A stretch of 64,000 nucleotides of DNA from positions 1 through 64,000 of the forward strand of contig JAMDBZ010000082.1 of the NCBI GenBank assembly GCA_023488945.1, in the 5' to 3' direction. Source of the stretch: Deltaproteobacteria bacterium. GTDB lineage: Bacteria; Desulfobacterota_E; Deferrimicrobia; Deferrimicrobiales; Deferrimicrobiaceae. Under the pieces are notes generated by a model that saw nothing but the letters and a program-made list of their open reading frames with translations, ran no database searches and was not told the DNA's origin. Positions within the stretch are counted from its first letter, which is position 1; every line of letters starts with the position of its first letter. Position numbers and translations under genes: made by a program. Positions 36,825 to 45,971 of the stretch are shown here, piece by piece.

Positions 36825-37673
36825 ATGGACGCCCGGAAACTGACCGCGCCGCCGAAACTCCTGGCCCCGGCGGGGAGCCTCGAGGCCGTCTCCGCCGCCC
36901 TGGCCGCCGGAGCGGACGCCGTCTACGTCGGGGTGCGGGGACTCTCCCGCGGGGGGAGCCGCGCGGGGATGGGACTCCCGGAGATCGGCCGCGCCTCGAA
37001 AGCGTGCGCCCGCGCCGGGGCGGAGATCCAGGCGGCCGTCAACGCGGTCCCGGCCGCCTCCGAGCTGCCCGCCTTCCTGTCCGCGGTGACGCGCCTCCGG
37101 GCGGCCGGGGTCGGCACCGTCGTCCTCAACGACCCCGGGGTGATCGCGCTCGTCCGGGGCGAGGTCCCCGGGATCCGGATCTGCGCCTCCGTGGGGCTAT
37201 CGACGCTCAATGCCGAGGACGCCCGGTTCCTGCGCGACCTGGGCGCGGATGCCGTCGTCCTCCCCACGGCCGTGCGCCTCGACGAAGTCCCCGCCATCAA
37301 GGCGATCGGGGGGCTCGCCGTGGAGGTCTTCCTGCTCTGCCGGGCGGAGGTGATCCTCCACGGGAAATGCGCCCTGCCCGGCTACGCCCTCCCGGGGAAC
37401 GCCCCGGAGGGGAGACCCGGCCTCGTCCGGGCGGGGGCAACGGCGTCCGCCAAGCGGAGCGGCCGGTGCCACCTTGTCTGCCGCGCGCTTCCGCTGCGGC
37501 AGGAGACACACTCGATCGAGGACGAGCTGGCGGACTGGATCCGCGCCGGGGTCGACGCCTTCAAGGTCCAGGGGCGGGAGCTCGGGCCGGAAAAACTCGG
37601 GGACCTCGTTTCCCGCCTGCGCGGCCGGCTCGACGCCGCGATCGCAGACGTGCGCAGGGAGGGAACCCCTTAA
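36825..37673 (+). CDS. Peptidase U32-family / UbiU-like Fe-S protein
   Basis: The 282-aa protein has the U32 TIM-barrel start KLLAPAGSLEAVSAALAAGA. Four Cys residues, in LLCRAEVILHGKC and GRCHLVCR, match the spacing of the [4Fe-4S] ligands of UbiU/UbiV-type members rather than an active protease site. UbiU and UbiV support oxygen-independent quinone hydroxylation; another U32 role (RNA or protein modification) is equally possible. It is divergent from the nuo array and convergent with the thioesterase gene, overlapping it by four bases. Confidence 0.75.
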   Translation: MDARKLTAPPKLLAPAGSLEAVSAALAAGADAVYVGVRGLSRGGSRAGMGLPEIGRASKACARAGAEIQAAVNAVPAASELPAFLSAVTRLRAAGVGTVVLNDPGVIALVRGEVPGIRICASVGLSTLNAEDARFLRDLGADAVVLPTAVRLDEVPAIKAIGGLAVEVFLLCRAEVILHGKCALPGYALPGNAPEGRPGLVRAGATASAKRSGRCHLVCRALPLRQETHSIEDELADWIRAGVDAFKVQGRELGPEKLGDLVSRLRGRLDAAIADVRREGTP

Positions 37674-38098
37674 CGGGCGGCCGACAACGCTTTCTTCAGC
37701 TCCTTCGGGAGGGGAATCGATCGCCAGGAAGCGTCGATCGCCCGGCAGGAGACGGCCCCTTCCGCCGCGAGGAGGTCCTTCCCGTCCGTGTAACGGAACA
37801 GGCGGAACGAGAAGGTCGCACCCTTCGCCTCGACCCGCGAGACGCGGGATTCGAGCGTGAGGAGATCGTCGAACCGCACGGGGGAGCGGTACCGGCACCG
37901 GACCGCGACGACCGGGAAGCCGAACCCCTTCTCCCGGTTCCGGTACGCCGCGTCCGGGGAGATCCCCTTCGCCCGCAGGTATTCGTCCATTCCGCGCTTG
38001 AAGTAGTCCAGGATCGACGCGAAGTAGGCGACCCCGTACGGGTCGGTCTCCCCGAAGCGGACCCGGATCTCGATCGCGTGGGAGGCGGATACGGCCAT
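37670..38098 (-). CDS. Acyl-CoA thioesterase, 4HBT/YbgC-like hot-dog fold
   Basis: A 142-aa hot-dog protein. RFGETDPYGVAYFASILDYF contains the Asp of the 4-hydroxybenzoyl-CoA thioesterase/YbgC group. It should hydrolyse acyl- or aroyl-CoA esters in the cytoplasm; the substrate is not predictable. It stands alone, divergent from the AI-2E family gene. Confidence 0.82.
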   Translation of the reverse strand: MAVSASHAIEIRVRFGETDPYGVAYFASILDYFKRGMDEYLRAKGISPDAAYRNREKGFGFPVVAVRCRYRSPVRFDDLLTLESRVSRVEAKGATFSFRLFRYTDGKDLLAAEGAVSCRAIDASWRSIPLPKELKKALSAAR

Positions 38099-38194
38099 CG
38101 TCTCCTCCGTGCAGGGAATTGATGCCAGAATGGCGCGCGAGGGGTCTCCAAGTCAACCGATCCGCGTGCCTCCGGGCGCAAAAAACGCTACATT

Positions 38195-39415
38195 ATGAAA
38201 ATGAAGCCGGGCCGGGACCAGATCGATCCCTTTCCCGCGGAGGGGAAACCCGGGGTTCACCCCGCCCCCCCGGGGGGAGAGGGGGACGTTGGTGAGCGCC
38301 CGGCCCCCGAGCCGCCGCCCCGCCGGCGCGAAACGCCGCCGGTCGATCTCGACTGGATCAAGGCGGGTCTTGCGGTCCTGGCCGCCCTGGCCGTCCTCGC
38401 CCTGCTCCACTATGCCGCCTCGGTCTTCATCACCGTCTTCTCGTCGCTTCTCCTGGCCTTCGCCCTCGAGCCGCTCGTCCAGCTCCTGTGCCGGAGGACG
38501 CGGCTGTCCCGCCAGTTCGCCAGCGCCGTCGTCGTCTTCCTGTTCATCGCGACGCTCTACGGGATCCTCTGGCTCGCCTATGACCGGGTGTCGACCTTCC
38601 TCTCCGACGTCCCGTCGCTGGTGGAGCGGGTCCGGACGGCGCCGCTCGTGGAGCAGATCACGAGCAAAGCCCGGGAGCTGGAGCGGATCGCCGAGGAGAC
38701 GACCCGCCGCTTCGCCTCGGCGCAGCCGCCTGCGCCGGAGACGGTCCCCCCCCAGGTCGTCGTCCGCGACGGCGGTTCCTTCAGGGAAGCGCTGTTCCGC
38801 GGCCTGGGCTCGGTCACCACCGTCATCTTCTCGTTGAGCTTCATCCCCTTCCTGGTCTACTTCATCCTGGCCGACAAGGAGCCGCTGTCGCGCCGAACGC
38901 GCGAGCTCTTCTCCGAGGAGAAGCGGGAAACCGCCGGCGCCATCCTCGAGGACATCGAGCTGATGATGCGCAAGTTCCTCCTCGGGAACGCGATCGTCGC
39001 CGGAATCCTGTCGGCCGCCACCTGCTTCGTCTTCTGGCTCGTGGGGCTTCCCTACTGGATCGTGCTGGGCACGATGAGCGGCACGATGAGCATCGTCCCC
39101 TACCTGGGGCTCGTGCTCGCCCTCCTCCCCGGCGTCCTCGTGGGGCTCGTCACCTTCTCCTCCGGCCTCCCGTTCCTCGTCGTCATCGGGAGCGTCGCCC
39201 TGTTCCACGTCATCGCCGCCAACCTTCTCACCCCGAAGCTCGTCGGAGCGGGAGTGCACCTCAACGCCGTCGCCTCGACCGTGGGGCTGCTGTTCTTCGG
39301 CTGGCTCTGGGGCGGCATGGGGCTTCTGCTCGCCATCCCGATCGTCGCGGTACTCAAATGCGTGCTGGAGAACATCCCGGCGACGCGGCCGATCGGGCTG
39401 TGGCTCGGGGACTGA
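38195..39415 (+). CDS. AI-2E (PerM) family membrane transporter
   Basis: A 406-aa membrane protein with a ~45-residue Pro-rich cytoplasmic N-terminus, about eight helices and a periplasmic or cytosolic helical loop in the middle (near residues 140-200). The C-terminal motif GTMSIVPYLGLVLALLPG and the later ANLLTPKLVGAGVHLN are typical of the family. Members export signals, ions or other solutes, so the substrate is unknown. No clear ribosome-binding site precedes the ATG at 38195 or the one two codons later. Confidence 0.85.
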   Translation: MKMKPGRDQIDPFPAEGKPGVHPAPPGGEGDVGERPAPEPPPRRRETPPVDLDWIKAGLAVLAALAVLALLHYAASVFITVFSSLLLAFALEPLVQLLCRRTRLSRQFASAVVVFLFIATLYGILWLAYDRVSTFLSDVPSLVERVRTAPLVEQITSKARELERIAEETTRRFASAQPPAPETVPPQVVVRDGGSFREALFRGLGSVTTVIFSLSFIPFLVYFILADKEPLSRRTRELFSEEKRETAGAILEDIELMMRKFLLGNAIVAGILSAATCFVFWLVGLPYWIVLGTMSGTMSIVPYLGLVLALLPGVLVGLVTFSSGLPFLVVIGSVALFHVIAANLLTPKLVGAGVHLNAVASTVGLLFFGWLWGGMGLLLAIPIVAVLKCVLENIPATRPIGLWLGD

Positions 39416-39542
39416 GTCCTGGGGCGGTCCGCCCGACAACTCGCGTGCGAGGTCCCGGCCCGCCGGCCCATCGGGGAGGCAGGTTGTCGTTGTGCATCGA
39501 TGAATTCCTATTTATGATGGGCAAAATTCTTCGAGAGGGATC

Positions 39543-39577
39543 AAGGCCCGCCGGACCGGGAGCCGCCGGGCCTTTTT
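39543..39577 (+). terminator. Intrinsic terminator
   Basis: AAGGCCCG (39543-39550) pairs with CGGGCCTT (39567-39574), with further GC pairing inside, and five T residues follow on the + strand. It lies ~130 bases past the AI-2E gene and just beyond the convergent gene's stop, so it can separate both. Confidence 0.65.
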
Positions 39578-39585
39578 CGTCCGAC

Positions 39586-40509
39586 TTACAATTCCAGCGG
39601 CCGGGTGATGTCCGCATCCGGCAGGATCCGGTCGAGGAGGGCGCGCAACTGTTCCGCGGCGCCGCGCCGGATCCCCGCACCCGGGTGCCGCACGGAAGAA
39701 CTCGCGATCAGCCCTCGCATCCGGTAGATCTCCTTGCGGATCGCCACGCCGGGCTGCTGCTCGAAGACGATCAACGGAAGGAACCGCCGGTAGAGATCCC
39801 AGGCGGCATTCATCCGGCCCCGCCGCGCCTCCCGGACCATCGCGACGAGCACCTCCGGGAAGGCGAACCCGGTCATGAAGCCGCTGCTCCCCCGTTCCAG
39901 GTCGAACAGCCCGTACAGCGCCCCCAGCCCGGTGAGGACGGGGACCTTCCGCCCCGCCATGCCCCGGATCAGCGCGGCGATCTTTTCGGGGGTCGGCGAT
40001 GCCTCCTCCTTGATGCACCCCACATTCGGGATCTCGTCCACGAGCCGGAGCAGGAGCGGAACCGGCATGTGGACCTCCGTAGAGGCGGGATGGTCCTGGA
40101 CCACGATGGGAATGGAGATCCCGCCGGCCACCTGCCGGAAGTACTCGACGATCCTCTCCTCGCTCGGGACCGGCTCCCGGGACGGAGTCACCATCACCGC
40201 GTCCGCCCCGAGCGACCGGGCCGTCTCGCTCAGGCGCCGGGTCGCGCGCGTTCCCCGGTGACTGGTCCCGACGATTACGGAGATCCGTCCCGCCGCGGCG
40301 GCGACGGCCGCCCCGATGAGCTGATCCCGCTCGGCGTCCGCGAGGCGGTTCGACTCTCCCAGGACGCCGACGATGGTGACGCCGTCCACGCCGATGTCCG
40401 CCATGAAGCGGACCAGCCGCGTGAACGATTCCAGGTCGATCTCTTCCCGCTCGTCGAACGGGGTCACGAGGATCGGATAGACCCCCTCGAAGGACACGCT
40501 GCCCGCCAT
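39586..40509 (-). CDS. Dihydrodipicolinate synthase-superfamily aldolase/lyase (not a typical DapA)
   Basis: A 307-aa TIM-barrel protein of the DapA/NanA superfamily. The Schiff-base Lys is present in GCIKEEASP. The usual GTTGE loop is GVLGE, and the catalytic Tyr of the IPIILYNVP strand is replaced (IPIVVQDHP), so lysine biosynthesis is unlikely. Related proteins act as aldolases or dehydratases on 2-keto acids. The ATG at 40509 opens directly on SVSFEGVYPILVTPFD. It is divergent from the quinone reductase gene, with a shared palindromic TATAAT between them. Confidence 0.8.
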   Translation of the reverse strand: MAGSVSFEGVYPILVTPFDEREEIDLESFTRLVRFMADIGVDGVTIVGVLGESNRLADAERDQLIGAAVAAAAGRISVIVGTSHRGTRATRRLSETARSLGADAVMVTPSREPVPSEERIVEYFRQVAGGISIPIVVQDHPASTEVHMPVPLLLRLVDEIPNVGCIKEEASPTPEKIAALIRGMAGRKVPVLTGLGALYGLFDLERGSSGFMTGFAFPEVLVAMVREARRGRMNAAWDLYRRFLPLIVFEQQPGVAIRKEIYRMRGLIASSSVRHPGAGIRRGAAEQLRALLDRILPDADITRPLEL

Positions 40510-40569
40510 GCGCCGGCTCCTTGGGAAACCGGGAAAACCGGGCGTTCCCCGCACCGTTCTCCCCGGCAA

Positions 40570-40581
40570 GCATTATAATGC
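40570..40581. promoter_or_regulatory. Palindromic -10 element between divergent genes
   Basis: GCATTATAATGC is a perfect 12-base palindrome that contains TATAAT on the + strand and ATTATA on the other. It lies 34 bases before the quinone reductase ATG and 61 bases before the DapA-like ATG, so it can serve as a -10 box or an operator for either. Confidence 0.4.
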
Positions 40582-40614
40582 ACCGATGCGGGACTTGTGT
40601 CCCCGGAGGTGAGG

Positions 40615-41583
40615 ATGAAGGCCATCGGGATTCACCGGTACGGAGGCCCGGAGGTGTTGATCGCGGGAGATGTTCCCGTCCCGAAATTCGGAGGGGGACA
40701 GGCCCTCGTCCGGCTGACGGCCGTCGGTGTCAACTTCATCGACATCTACCAGAGAATGGGGCTCTACCCCCTTCCGCTGCCGTTCACGCCGGGCAACGAG
40801 GGCGCCGGGATCGTGGAAGAGGTCGGGCCGGGGGTCGCGGAAGTGTCCCCGGGAGACCAGGTCGCCTACGCGGGCGCCATCGGGTCCTACGCCGAATACG
40901 CGGTGGTCCCTTCCTGGCGGCTGGTCCGGATTCCCCGAGGGATCGCCCCCGAAACGGCGGCGGCCGCCATGCTTCAGGGGATGACGGCCCACTACCTGTC
41001 GCGCGACGCCTACCCGCTGAAGCCGGGAGACGCCTGCCTCGTGCATGCGGCGGCCGGAGGGGTCGGTCTTCTGCTGGTCCAGATGGCCAAGCAGCGGGGG
41101 GCCCGGGTGATCGGGACGGTCTCAACGCCGGAGAAGGCCGTCCTGGCCCGGGACGCGGGAGCCGACGACGTCGTCCTGTACACCGAGCGGGATTTCGAAT
41201 CCGAGGTCCGGCGGCTGACGGGAGGCGCCGGGGTCCAGGCGGTCTACGATTCCGTGGGGCTCTCCACGTTCGAAAAGAGTCTGAACTGCCTTGCTCCCCG
41301 CGGATACCTCGTCCTCTACGGCCAGGCCAGCGGCCCCGTGCCGCCGTTCGACCCGCAGATCCTCAACGCCAAGGGAGGCCTCTTCCTGACCCGGCCCTCC
41401 CTGGCGCACTACACGCGGACGCGGGAGGAGCTCCTGAGCCGGGCGGGCGAGATCCTCGACTGGATCGCCGGCGGCCAGCTTCGCGTGCGGATCGCGGGGA
41501 CGTTCCCCCTGGAGGAGGCGGAGAAGGCCCACCGGCTGCTGGCGGCGCGGCAGACCACGGGCAAGATCCTCCTGCGTCCCTGA
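40615..41583 (+). CDS. Quinone oxidoreductase, zinc-independent MDR family
   Basis: NADPH-dependent quinone or enone reductase of 322 aa. YGGPEVL near the N-terminus, PGNEGAGIVEEVG and the nucleotide-binding HAAAGGVGLLLVQMAK are family signatures. The zinc ligands of alcohol dehydrogenases are absent. The ATG at 40615 is fixed by GGAGGTGAGG directly upstream. A terminator follows. Confidence 0.87.
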   Translation: MKAIGIHRYGGPEVLIAGDVPVPKFGGGQALVRLTAVGVNFIDIYQRMGLYPLPLPFTPGNEGAGIVEEVGPGVAEVSPGDQVAYAGAIGSYAEYAVVPSWRLVRIPRGIAPETAAAAMLQGMTAHYLSRDAYPLKPGDACLVHAAAGGVGLLLVQMAKQRGARVIGTVSTPEKAVLARDAGADDVVLYTERDFESEVRRLTGGAGVQAVYDSVGLSTFEKSLNCLAPRGYLVLYGQASGPVPPFDPQILNAKGGLFLTRPSLAHYTRTREELLSRAGEILDWIAGGQLRVRIAGTFPLEEAEKAHRLLAARQTTGKILLRP

Positions 41584-41601
41584 ATCGCACGAAACGAAAA
41601 A

Positions 41602-41629
41602 CCCGGCGGTCGCCAACCCGCCGGGCTTT
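41602..41629. terminator. Intrinsic terminator between convergent genes
   Basis: CCCGGCGG (41602-41609) pairs with CCGCCGGG (41618-41625), with A residues before and TTT after. It sits between the quinone reductase and the convergent CoA ligase gene and can act in both directions. Confidence 0.7.
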
Positions 41630-41682
41630 CCCTCGGACGATCCGGCCACGCCCCGTCGGGGCGCCCGGGGTTCCCGTCCCGA

Positions 41683-43329
41683 TTACGCCTTCGTCTTCTC
41701 GACCTCCCGCTGGCGCAGGATGCGGCGCAGGAGCTTGCCGACCGCGGTCCGCGGCATGGCGTCGATGAACTCGATCTCGCGCGGGAGCTTGTAGACCGCG
41801 ACCTTCCCCCTGCAATGCTCGACCAGCTCTTTCTTGAGGTCGTCGGACGGCGTCTTCCCGGGCTTGAGGACGACGAACGCCTTGGTCTTCTGCCCCATGA
41901 CCGGGTCGGGGACGCCGACTACGCCCGCGTCAGCGACGGCCGGGTGGGTGACCAGCGCCTCCTCGATCTCCTCGGGCCCGATCCGGTAGCCGGACGACTT
42001 GATGAGGTCGTCCTCGCGGGAGAGGAACTGGACGTTCCCGATCTCGTCCATCGTGACGACGTCGCCCGCCAGGCACCAGCCGTCCTTGACGGCCGACTTC
42101 TGCTTGTCGTTGTCGCGCCAGTAGATCGTCCCCGTGGGCCCCTGAGCGATCATCTTGCCGACCTCGCCCGGCTTGACCCGCTCGAAGTTCTCGTTGACGA
42201 CGCGCACGTCGTAGCCGGGGCAGGCGGAGCCGATCCAGCCCGGCTTGACCTTCTTGGTCACCGCCGCCGAGATGAAGACGAACATCATCTCGGTCGTGCC
42301 CAGCCCCTCGTAGATTTCGAGCCCGAACTTCTCCTTCCAGTCGAGGTACGTCTTTCCGGTAAGTGCCTCGCCGCCGCCGGTGCAGAACCGAAGCGACGAG
42401 TAGTCCCAGTCTTTGGGATTGATGTCGACGAGCATCTTCCGGTAGGCCGTGGGCAGCGCCGACATGATCGTGATCTTGTGCCTCTGGATGTTCGTGAACA
42501 TCGCCACCGGGTCGAACCGGGGGATGAGCGACACGGCCGCGCCGTACCGGAACGGGATGACTGCCACGGTCGAGTAGCCGGCCGCCATCGCGATGGGGGC
42601 CGGGCCGCCGATCACGTCCTTGTCGGAGACCTCCCAGCAATACTTCCCGAACCCGTCGGCGACGATCAGCGACTCCTCCATGAAGTGGGCCGTCCCCTTG
42701 GGAAGCCCCGTCGTCCCGGAGGTGAAGAGCAGCACCGAGACGTCCATCCGGTCCCTCTTCACCGCCTCGCACTGGTCGGGGTTCTTCATCAGGTCGGAGT
42801 AGGGGATGTACCCCTTCGCGCGGATCGCGTCCTCGGAGCCGGGCGGCGCCACGACGACGAAGTGCTTGACCGTCTTGAGGTCGGGCTTGGCCGCCTCGAC
42901 CTCACCCAGCATTGCCTGGGCGACGATGAGGACCTTCGCCTCGGAAAGGTTCGCCACGTGGGCGATCTCCGTCCGGGCAAAGAGGACCGAGGTCGGCAGC
43001 GACACCGCCCCGATCTTGATGATCGCGAAGTTGCAGATGATCGCGGGCGGGATGTTGGGCATCCGCATCATGACGCGGTCGCCTTCCTCGACGCCCAGCT
43101 TCTTCAGCCCGTTGGCGACGCGGTTGACGCTCGCCTGGAGCTGCTTGTAGGTGATCTTCTGGTCCTCGAAGTAGACGGCGACCTTGTCGCCGTACTTCTC
43201 GGCCGTCCGGTCGAGCAGGACTTCCGTCGAGTTGAACGTCTGCGGGATCTTCTTGAACTCGTCGAGGGAGTAGATGCGCTTGGGGCGCAACTCCTCGGGC
43301 GGCAGGTAGCCAGCCGGAATCTTCGCCAT
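41683..43329 (-). CDS. Acid-CoA ligase of the benzoate/2-aminobenzoate type (AMP-forming)
   Basis: Activates a carboxylic acid to its CoA thioester with ATP. The 548-aa protein carries the AMP-binding loop [10 protein letters not shown], the [12 protein letters not shown] motif, the hinge around LAGDVV and the catalytic Lys in [11 protein letters not shown]. The overall pattern ([25 protein letters not shown]) resembles benzoate- and 2-aminobenzoate-CoA ligases more than acetyl-CoA synthetase. It is the last gene of a minus-strand operon with two class III CoA-transferases and three small proteins. The substrate is unknown. Confidence 0.85.
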   Translation of the reverse strand: MAKIPAGYLPPEELRPKRIYSLDEFKKIPQTFNSTEVLLDRTAEKYGDKVAVYFEDQKITYKQLQASVNRVANGLKKLGVEEGDRVMMRMPNIPPAIICNFAIIKIGAVSLPTSVLFARTEIAHVANLSEAKVLIVAQAMLGEVEAAKPDLKTVKHFVVVAPPGSEDAIRAKGYIPYSDLMKNPDQCEAVKRDRMDVSVLLFTSGTTGLPKGTAHFMEESLIVADGFGKYCWEVSDKDVIGGPAPIAMAAGYSTVAVIPFRYGAAVSLIPRFDPVAMFTNIQRHKITIMSALPTAYRKMLVDINPKDWDYSSLRFCTGGGEALTGKTYLDWKEKFGLEIYEGLGTTEMMFVFISAAVTKKVKPGWIGSACPGYDVRVVNENFERVKPGEVGKMIAQGPTGTIYWRDNDKQKSAVKDGWCLAGDVVTMDEIGNVQFLSREDDLIKSSGYRIGPEEIEEALVTHPAVADAGVVGVPDPVMGQKTKAFVVLKPGKTPSDDLKKELVEHCRGKVAVYKLPREIEFIDAMPRTAVGKLLRRILRQREVEKTKA

Positions 43330-43413
43330 CGGATCCTCCTCATGAAATTGTGGAACGGCGGCCCGGGGCCCGAAGCCGGCGCAGTCGGAGCCGCCCCTCC
43401 CCCGTCTATCGGA

Positions 43414-43788
43414 TCACGCCTTCTCGATCAGCCGCTGAAGCGCCTCCTCGCAGCCGACCAGCCGCGAAAGCTCCTTGTCGGACCGGGGAAACGCCTCCAC
43501 CGGATAGCGGTCAGCGTCCTTCTCGAACACCAGGAGGGCCGGCACGGTCTTCCCGAAGTCTTCCTGGAGGGCGCCCTTCGCTCCGAACACCGCGCGGACC
43601 TGCGCCTTCGGGCCGGTCAGTGCCGAGTTGTACGTCATGAATGCGACCTGCTGCCCCTTGAGGTCGACCGCTTTCGCGTTGACGCCATTGGCCGCCAGCT
43701 TGCCCACCAGCTCGACCGCCTTGGCGTTGTCGCAGGGATACATCGACCCGGGGGCCACCGTGCTGTCGTAGTAGAATTCCACCTTCAT
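43414..43788 (-). CDS. Thioredoxin-fold-like small protein of unknown function
   Basis: A 124-aa protein. A first strand VEFYYDS, a helix, NAKAVDL as a second strand, and a typical cis-Pro strand TVPALLVFE suggest a thioredoxin fold. There is no CxxC; single Cys residues occur near residues 19 and 113. AAGGAGGG at good spacing fixes the ATG at 43788. It sits between the four-Cys protein and the CoA ligase, so it is presumably part of the same pathway. Fold assignment is by eye. Confidence 0.6.
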   Translation of the reverse strand: MKVEFYYDSTVAPGSMYPCDNAKAVELVGKLAANGVNAKAVDLKGQQVAFMTYNSALTGPKAQVRAVFGAKGALQEDFGKTVPALLVFEKDADRYPVEAFPRSDKELSRLVGCEEALQRLIEKA

Positions 43789-43942
43789 CGTCGCAAGCCC
43801 TCCTTGCTTGGAATGGTGTTTTGAATGAAAGAGCCCGATAAAAAGGCAAAATCCACGGCCGCTCAATGGGTTCCCAAAGGCGGCCGTGGATTCGCCGCGT
43901 CGCTACTCTACCAGACCGGCCGAAGCCGGTTCAAGGGTTTAT

Positions 43943-44134
43943 TTACTTGGGGACGGCCGGCCCCGACCCCTCGTAGTAGCCGCACTCTCCTTCGATCCCG
44001 TCGACTTTCGGGATGTTGATGGCGTACGGCCACTCGAGCTTTGCGCACTGCCCCATGTAAGCCTTGGCGATATTGGGGTCCGTCGCCTTGACGAAGTTCT
44101 TGCACGCCTGGCAATTCGGTACGATTTTCGCCAC
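43943..44134 (-). CDS. Four-cysteine miniprotein resembling small subunits of glycyl-radical enzymes
   Basis: A 63-aa protein with Cys 8, 11, 30 and 51: C-x2-CKNFV, then GQCAKLE, then ECGYYE. This spacing and the words CKNFV and G-x-C-x-x-LE resemble the small Fe-S (HiPIP-like) subunit of 4-hydroxyphenylacetate decarboxylase and, more loosely, the beta/gamma subunits of benzylsuccinate synthase. It should bind one [4Fe-4S] cluster or zinc. The GTG at 44134 is fixed by AGGAGGAGATACC. No glycyl-radical enzyme gene is in the window. The resemblance is from memory and needs a profile search. Confidence 0.65.
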   Translation of the reverse strand: MAKIVPNCQACKNFVKATDPNIAKAYMGQCAKLEWPYAINIPKVDGIEGECGYYEGSGPAVPK

Positions 44135-44189
44135 GGTATCTCCTCCTGTATCCTATAGGTCGATCGAAACGTCCGTTGCGCGTCGCCCT

Positions 44190-44585
44190 TCACACGCCGG
44201 TGTAGAACATCTTCGGCGTGCTCCCGATCAATTCATCGGCCGAGAGCGGTTTCCCGGAAACCGCCTTGCCCCGGATGCTCTTCGTGATCGGGATCGGCTT
44301 CCCCTGGAAGTCCGGCCGGGCCTGCGGCGCGTCGGAAACCTTGCCGGCGGTCGTGATCGGCTTCCAGTCTTTCGTCTGTGCGAAGCCGGGAAGCTTGTCG
44401 TGCGGCCCCTTCGCCTCGACGGGCGGCCCCTGGCGCGCCCCGTTGACCAGCTTGTACGCGTAGACCGCGTCGCAGCCGGCGCACTTCCACTTCCCGTTGA
44501 AGTTCCAGAACGTGAACGGATCGAGGTAGTTGATCACCTCGCACTTCGGGCACTCGACAACCAACGAGGTATCCTTGAAGCTCAT
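44190..44585 (-). CDS. Zinc-ribbon protein of unknown function in CoA-transferase operon
   Basis: A 131-aa protein with CPKC (12-15) and CAGC (35-38), which frame a compact zinc ribbon with aromatic residues between them (LDPFTFWNFNGKWK). The remaining ~90 residues are Pro/Lys-rich and probably extended. The ATG at 44585 follows AAAGGGGG. Such proteins can be subunits or chaperones of acyl-CoA enzymes, but no specific role is visible. Confidence 0.6.
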   Translation of the reverse strand: MSFKDTSLVVECPKCEVINYLDPFTFWNFNGKWKCAGCDAVYAYKLVNGARQGPPVEAKGPHDKLPGFAQTKDWKPITTAGKVSDAPQARPDFQGKPIPITKSIRGKAVSGKPLSADELIGSTPKMFYTGV

Positions 44586-44606
44586 CGTTTCCCCCTTTTC
44601 GTGGGC

Positions 44607-45971
44607 TTAAATGATCTCTTTCGCCTCCAGATCGGCGATCTCGGAGCCGCTGTAGCCGCACAGCTTGGACAGGACGTACTCGTTGTCCGCGCCGACCGGC
44701 TTGAAGACCCACCGGCACCGGGCCGGCGTTTCGGAAAGCAGCGCGGGCATCACCTGGGTCTGCACATCGCCGAACGTCGGGTCGTCCATCCACTTGAGCG
44801 TCCCGCGGAGGTGGAAGTGCTCCTGCTCGGAGACCTCCTTCGAGTTCCACACCGGCTGGGCGACGAGGCCGGCATCCACGAACGCCTTCCAGGCCTGCTC
44901 CTTCGTCTTGTCCGCGGCCCACTTCTCGATCTCGGGGTAGATCTGGGTCTGCGCGTCGGCAGCCACCCGGTCGGAGTGGGTCGGATACTTCTGGGCAAGG
45001 TCCTTGCGGTTGATGAGGTTGCAGAGCTTCTTGAAGTCCTCGTCCTTGTAGGCCGAGACGAAGCAGAAGCCCACTTCCTGCTCCTGCGGGTTCTTCGAGC
45101 CGGGGTATGACGACTTCCCGCACTTGAGGATCCCGTGGACGCACAGAAGCGGCTCCCAGTTCCCCCACCGCTGGCCGACGATGCCGGTCTTCCCGTAGAG
45201 CGCGATGAAGTCGGTCAGGTGCCGCTGGGCGCCGTGGACCTGGGAGTATTCGAGGAAGTTCCCCTTCCCCGACACGTTGTCGCGCCAGAAGAGACAGGCG
45301 ATGATGTTGAACGCGGAGATCGCGCCGCCCCAGTAGTCCATGATCCAGATCGTCTGTTTCGCCGGCAGCCCGCCGTACTCCTTGGGCCACCCGGTGATCG
45401 AGAAGCAGCCGCCCTGGGCCTGGCCCAGGATGTCGTAGGAGGCCCGGTTGCGCCCCGGCCCCCAGCCGCCGAACCCGCCCATCCACTGGTAGATGCAGCG
45501 CGGGTTAGTCTGGAGGTGCTGCCGTCCGCCGATCCCCCACCGGTCGAAGGTGCCCGCCCGGTAGTTCTCGGCGAAGACGTCGGTCTTGGCCGCCAGCCGC
45601 TTCATGATCTGGATCGCTTCCGGCTTGTGGAAATCGAGCGACAGGAAGTACTCGTTCGCATTGGCGCCGAAGAAGCCGAGCCCCGTCCCCTTGTCCGGCA
45701 TCCACCGGGAGAGGGGATAGAGGAACGGCTCGTTGAACGGCGTGGTGTGCCGCATCGGCTCGCCCCGCTTGGGGAGCTCGACCTTGATCGTCTCGGCGCC
45801 GAACTCGGCCAGGTAGTTGGCGCAGGAAGGGCCGAGGATGTACTGCGTCGTGGAAATAGCCCGGATTCCCTTGAGGACCTCCGGCTTGTGGAACTGGTCC
45901 TGCGTGTTGAAAACCGTCCGACAGAATTCCTCAAACGTCATGTCCTTCAAGGACTTGTCGATACCCGTCAT
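44607..45971 (-). CDS. Class III (CaiB/BaiF) CoA-transferase, second subunit
   Basis: A 454-aa protein of the CaiB/BaiF family, which moves CoA between carboxylates. GPSCANYLAEFGAETIKVELP and FAENYRAGTFDRWGIG are family patterns; in the latter the usual catalytic Asp (N-x-R-P/A-G region) is followed by G-T-F-D. Its ATG overlaps the stop of the preceding homologue (TAATG), so the two are probably made together as a heteromer, like BbsE/BbsF of benzylsuccinate metabolism. Which of the two is catalytic is not obvious. Confidence 0.85.
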   Translation of the reverse strand: MTGIDKSLKDMTFEEFCRTVFNTQDQFHKPEVLKGIRAISTTQYILGPSCANYLAEFGAETIKVELPKRGEPMRHTTPFNEPFLYPLSRWMPDKGTGLGFFGANANEYFLSLDFHKPEAIQIMKRLAAKTDVFAENYRAGTFDRWGIGGRQHLQTNPRCIYQWMGGFGGWGPGRNRASYDILGQAQGGCFSITGWPKEYGGLPAKQTIWIMDYWGGAISAFNIIACLFWRDNVSGKGNFLEYSQVHGAQRHLTDFIALYGKTGIVGQRWGNWEPLLCVHGILKCGKSSYPGSKNPQEQEVGFCFVSAYKDEDFKKLCNLINRKDLAQKYPTHSDRVAADAQTQIYPEIEKWAADKTKEQAWKAFVDAGLVAQPVWNSKEVSEQEHFHLRGTLKWMDDPTFGDVQTQVMPALLSETPARCRWVFKPVGADNEYVLSKLCGYSGSEIADLEAKEII

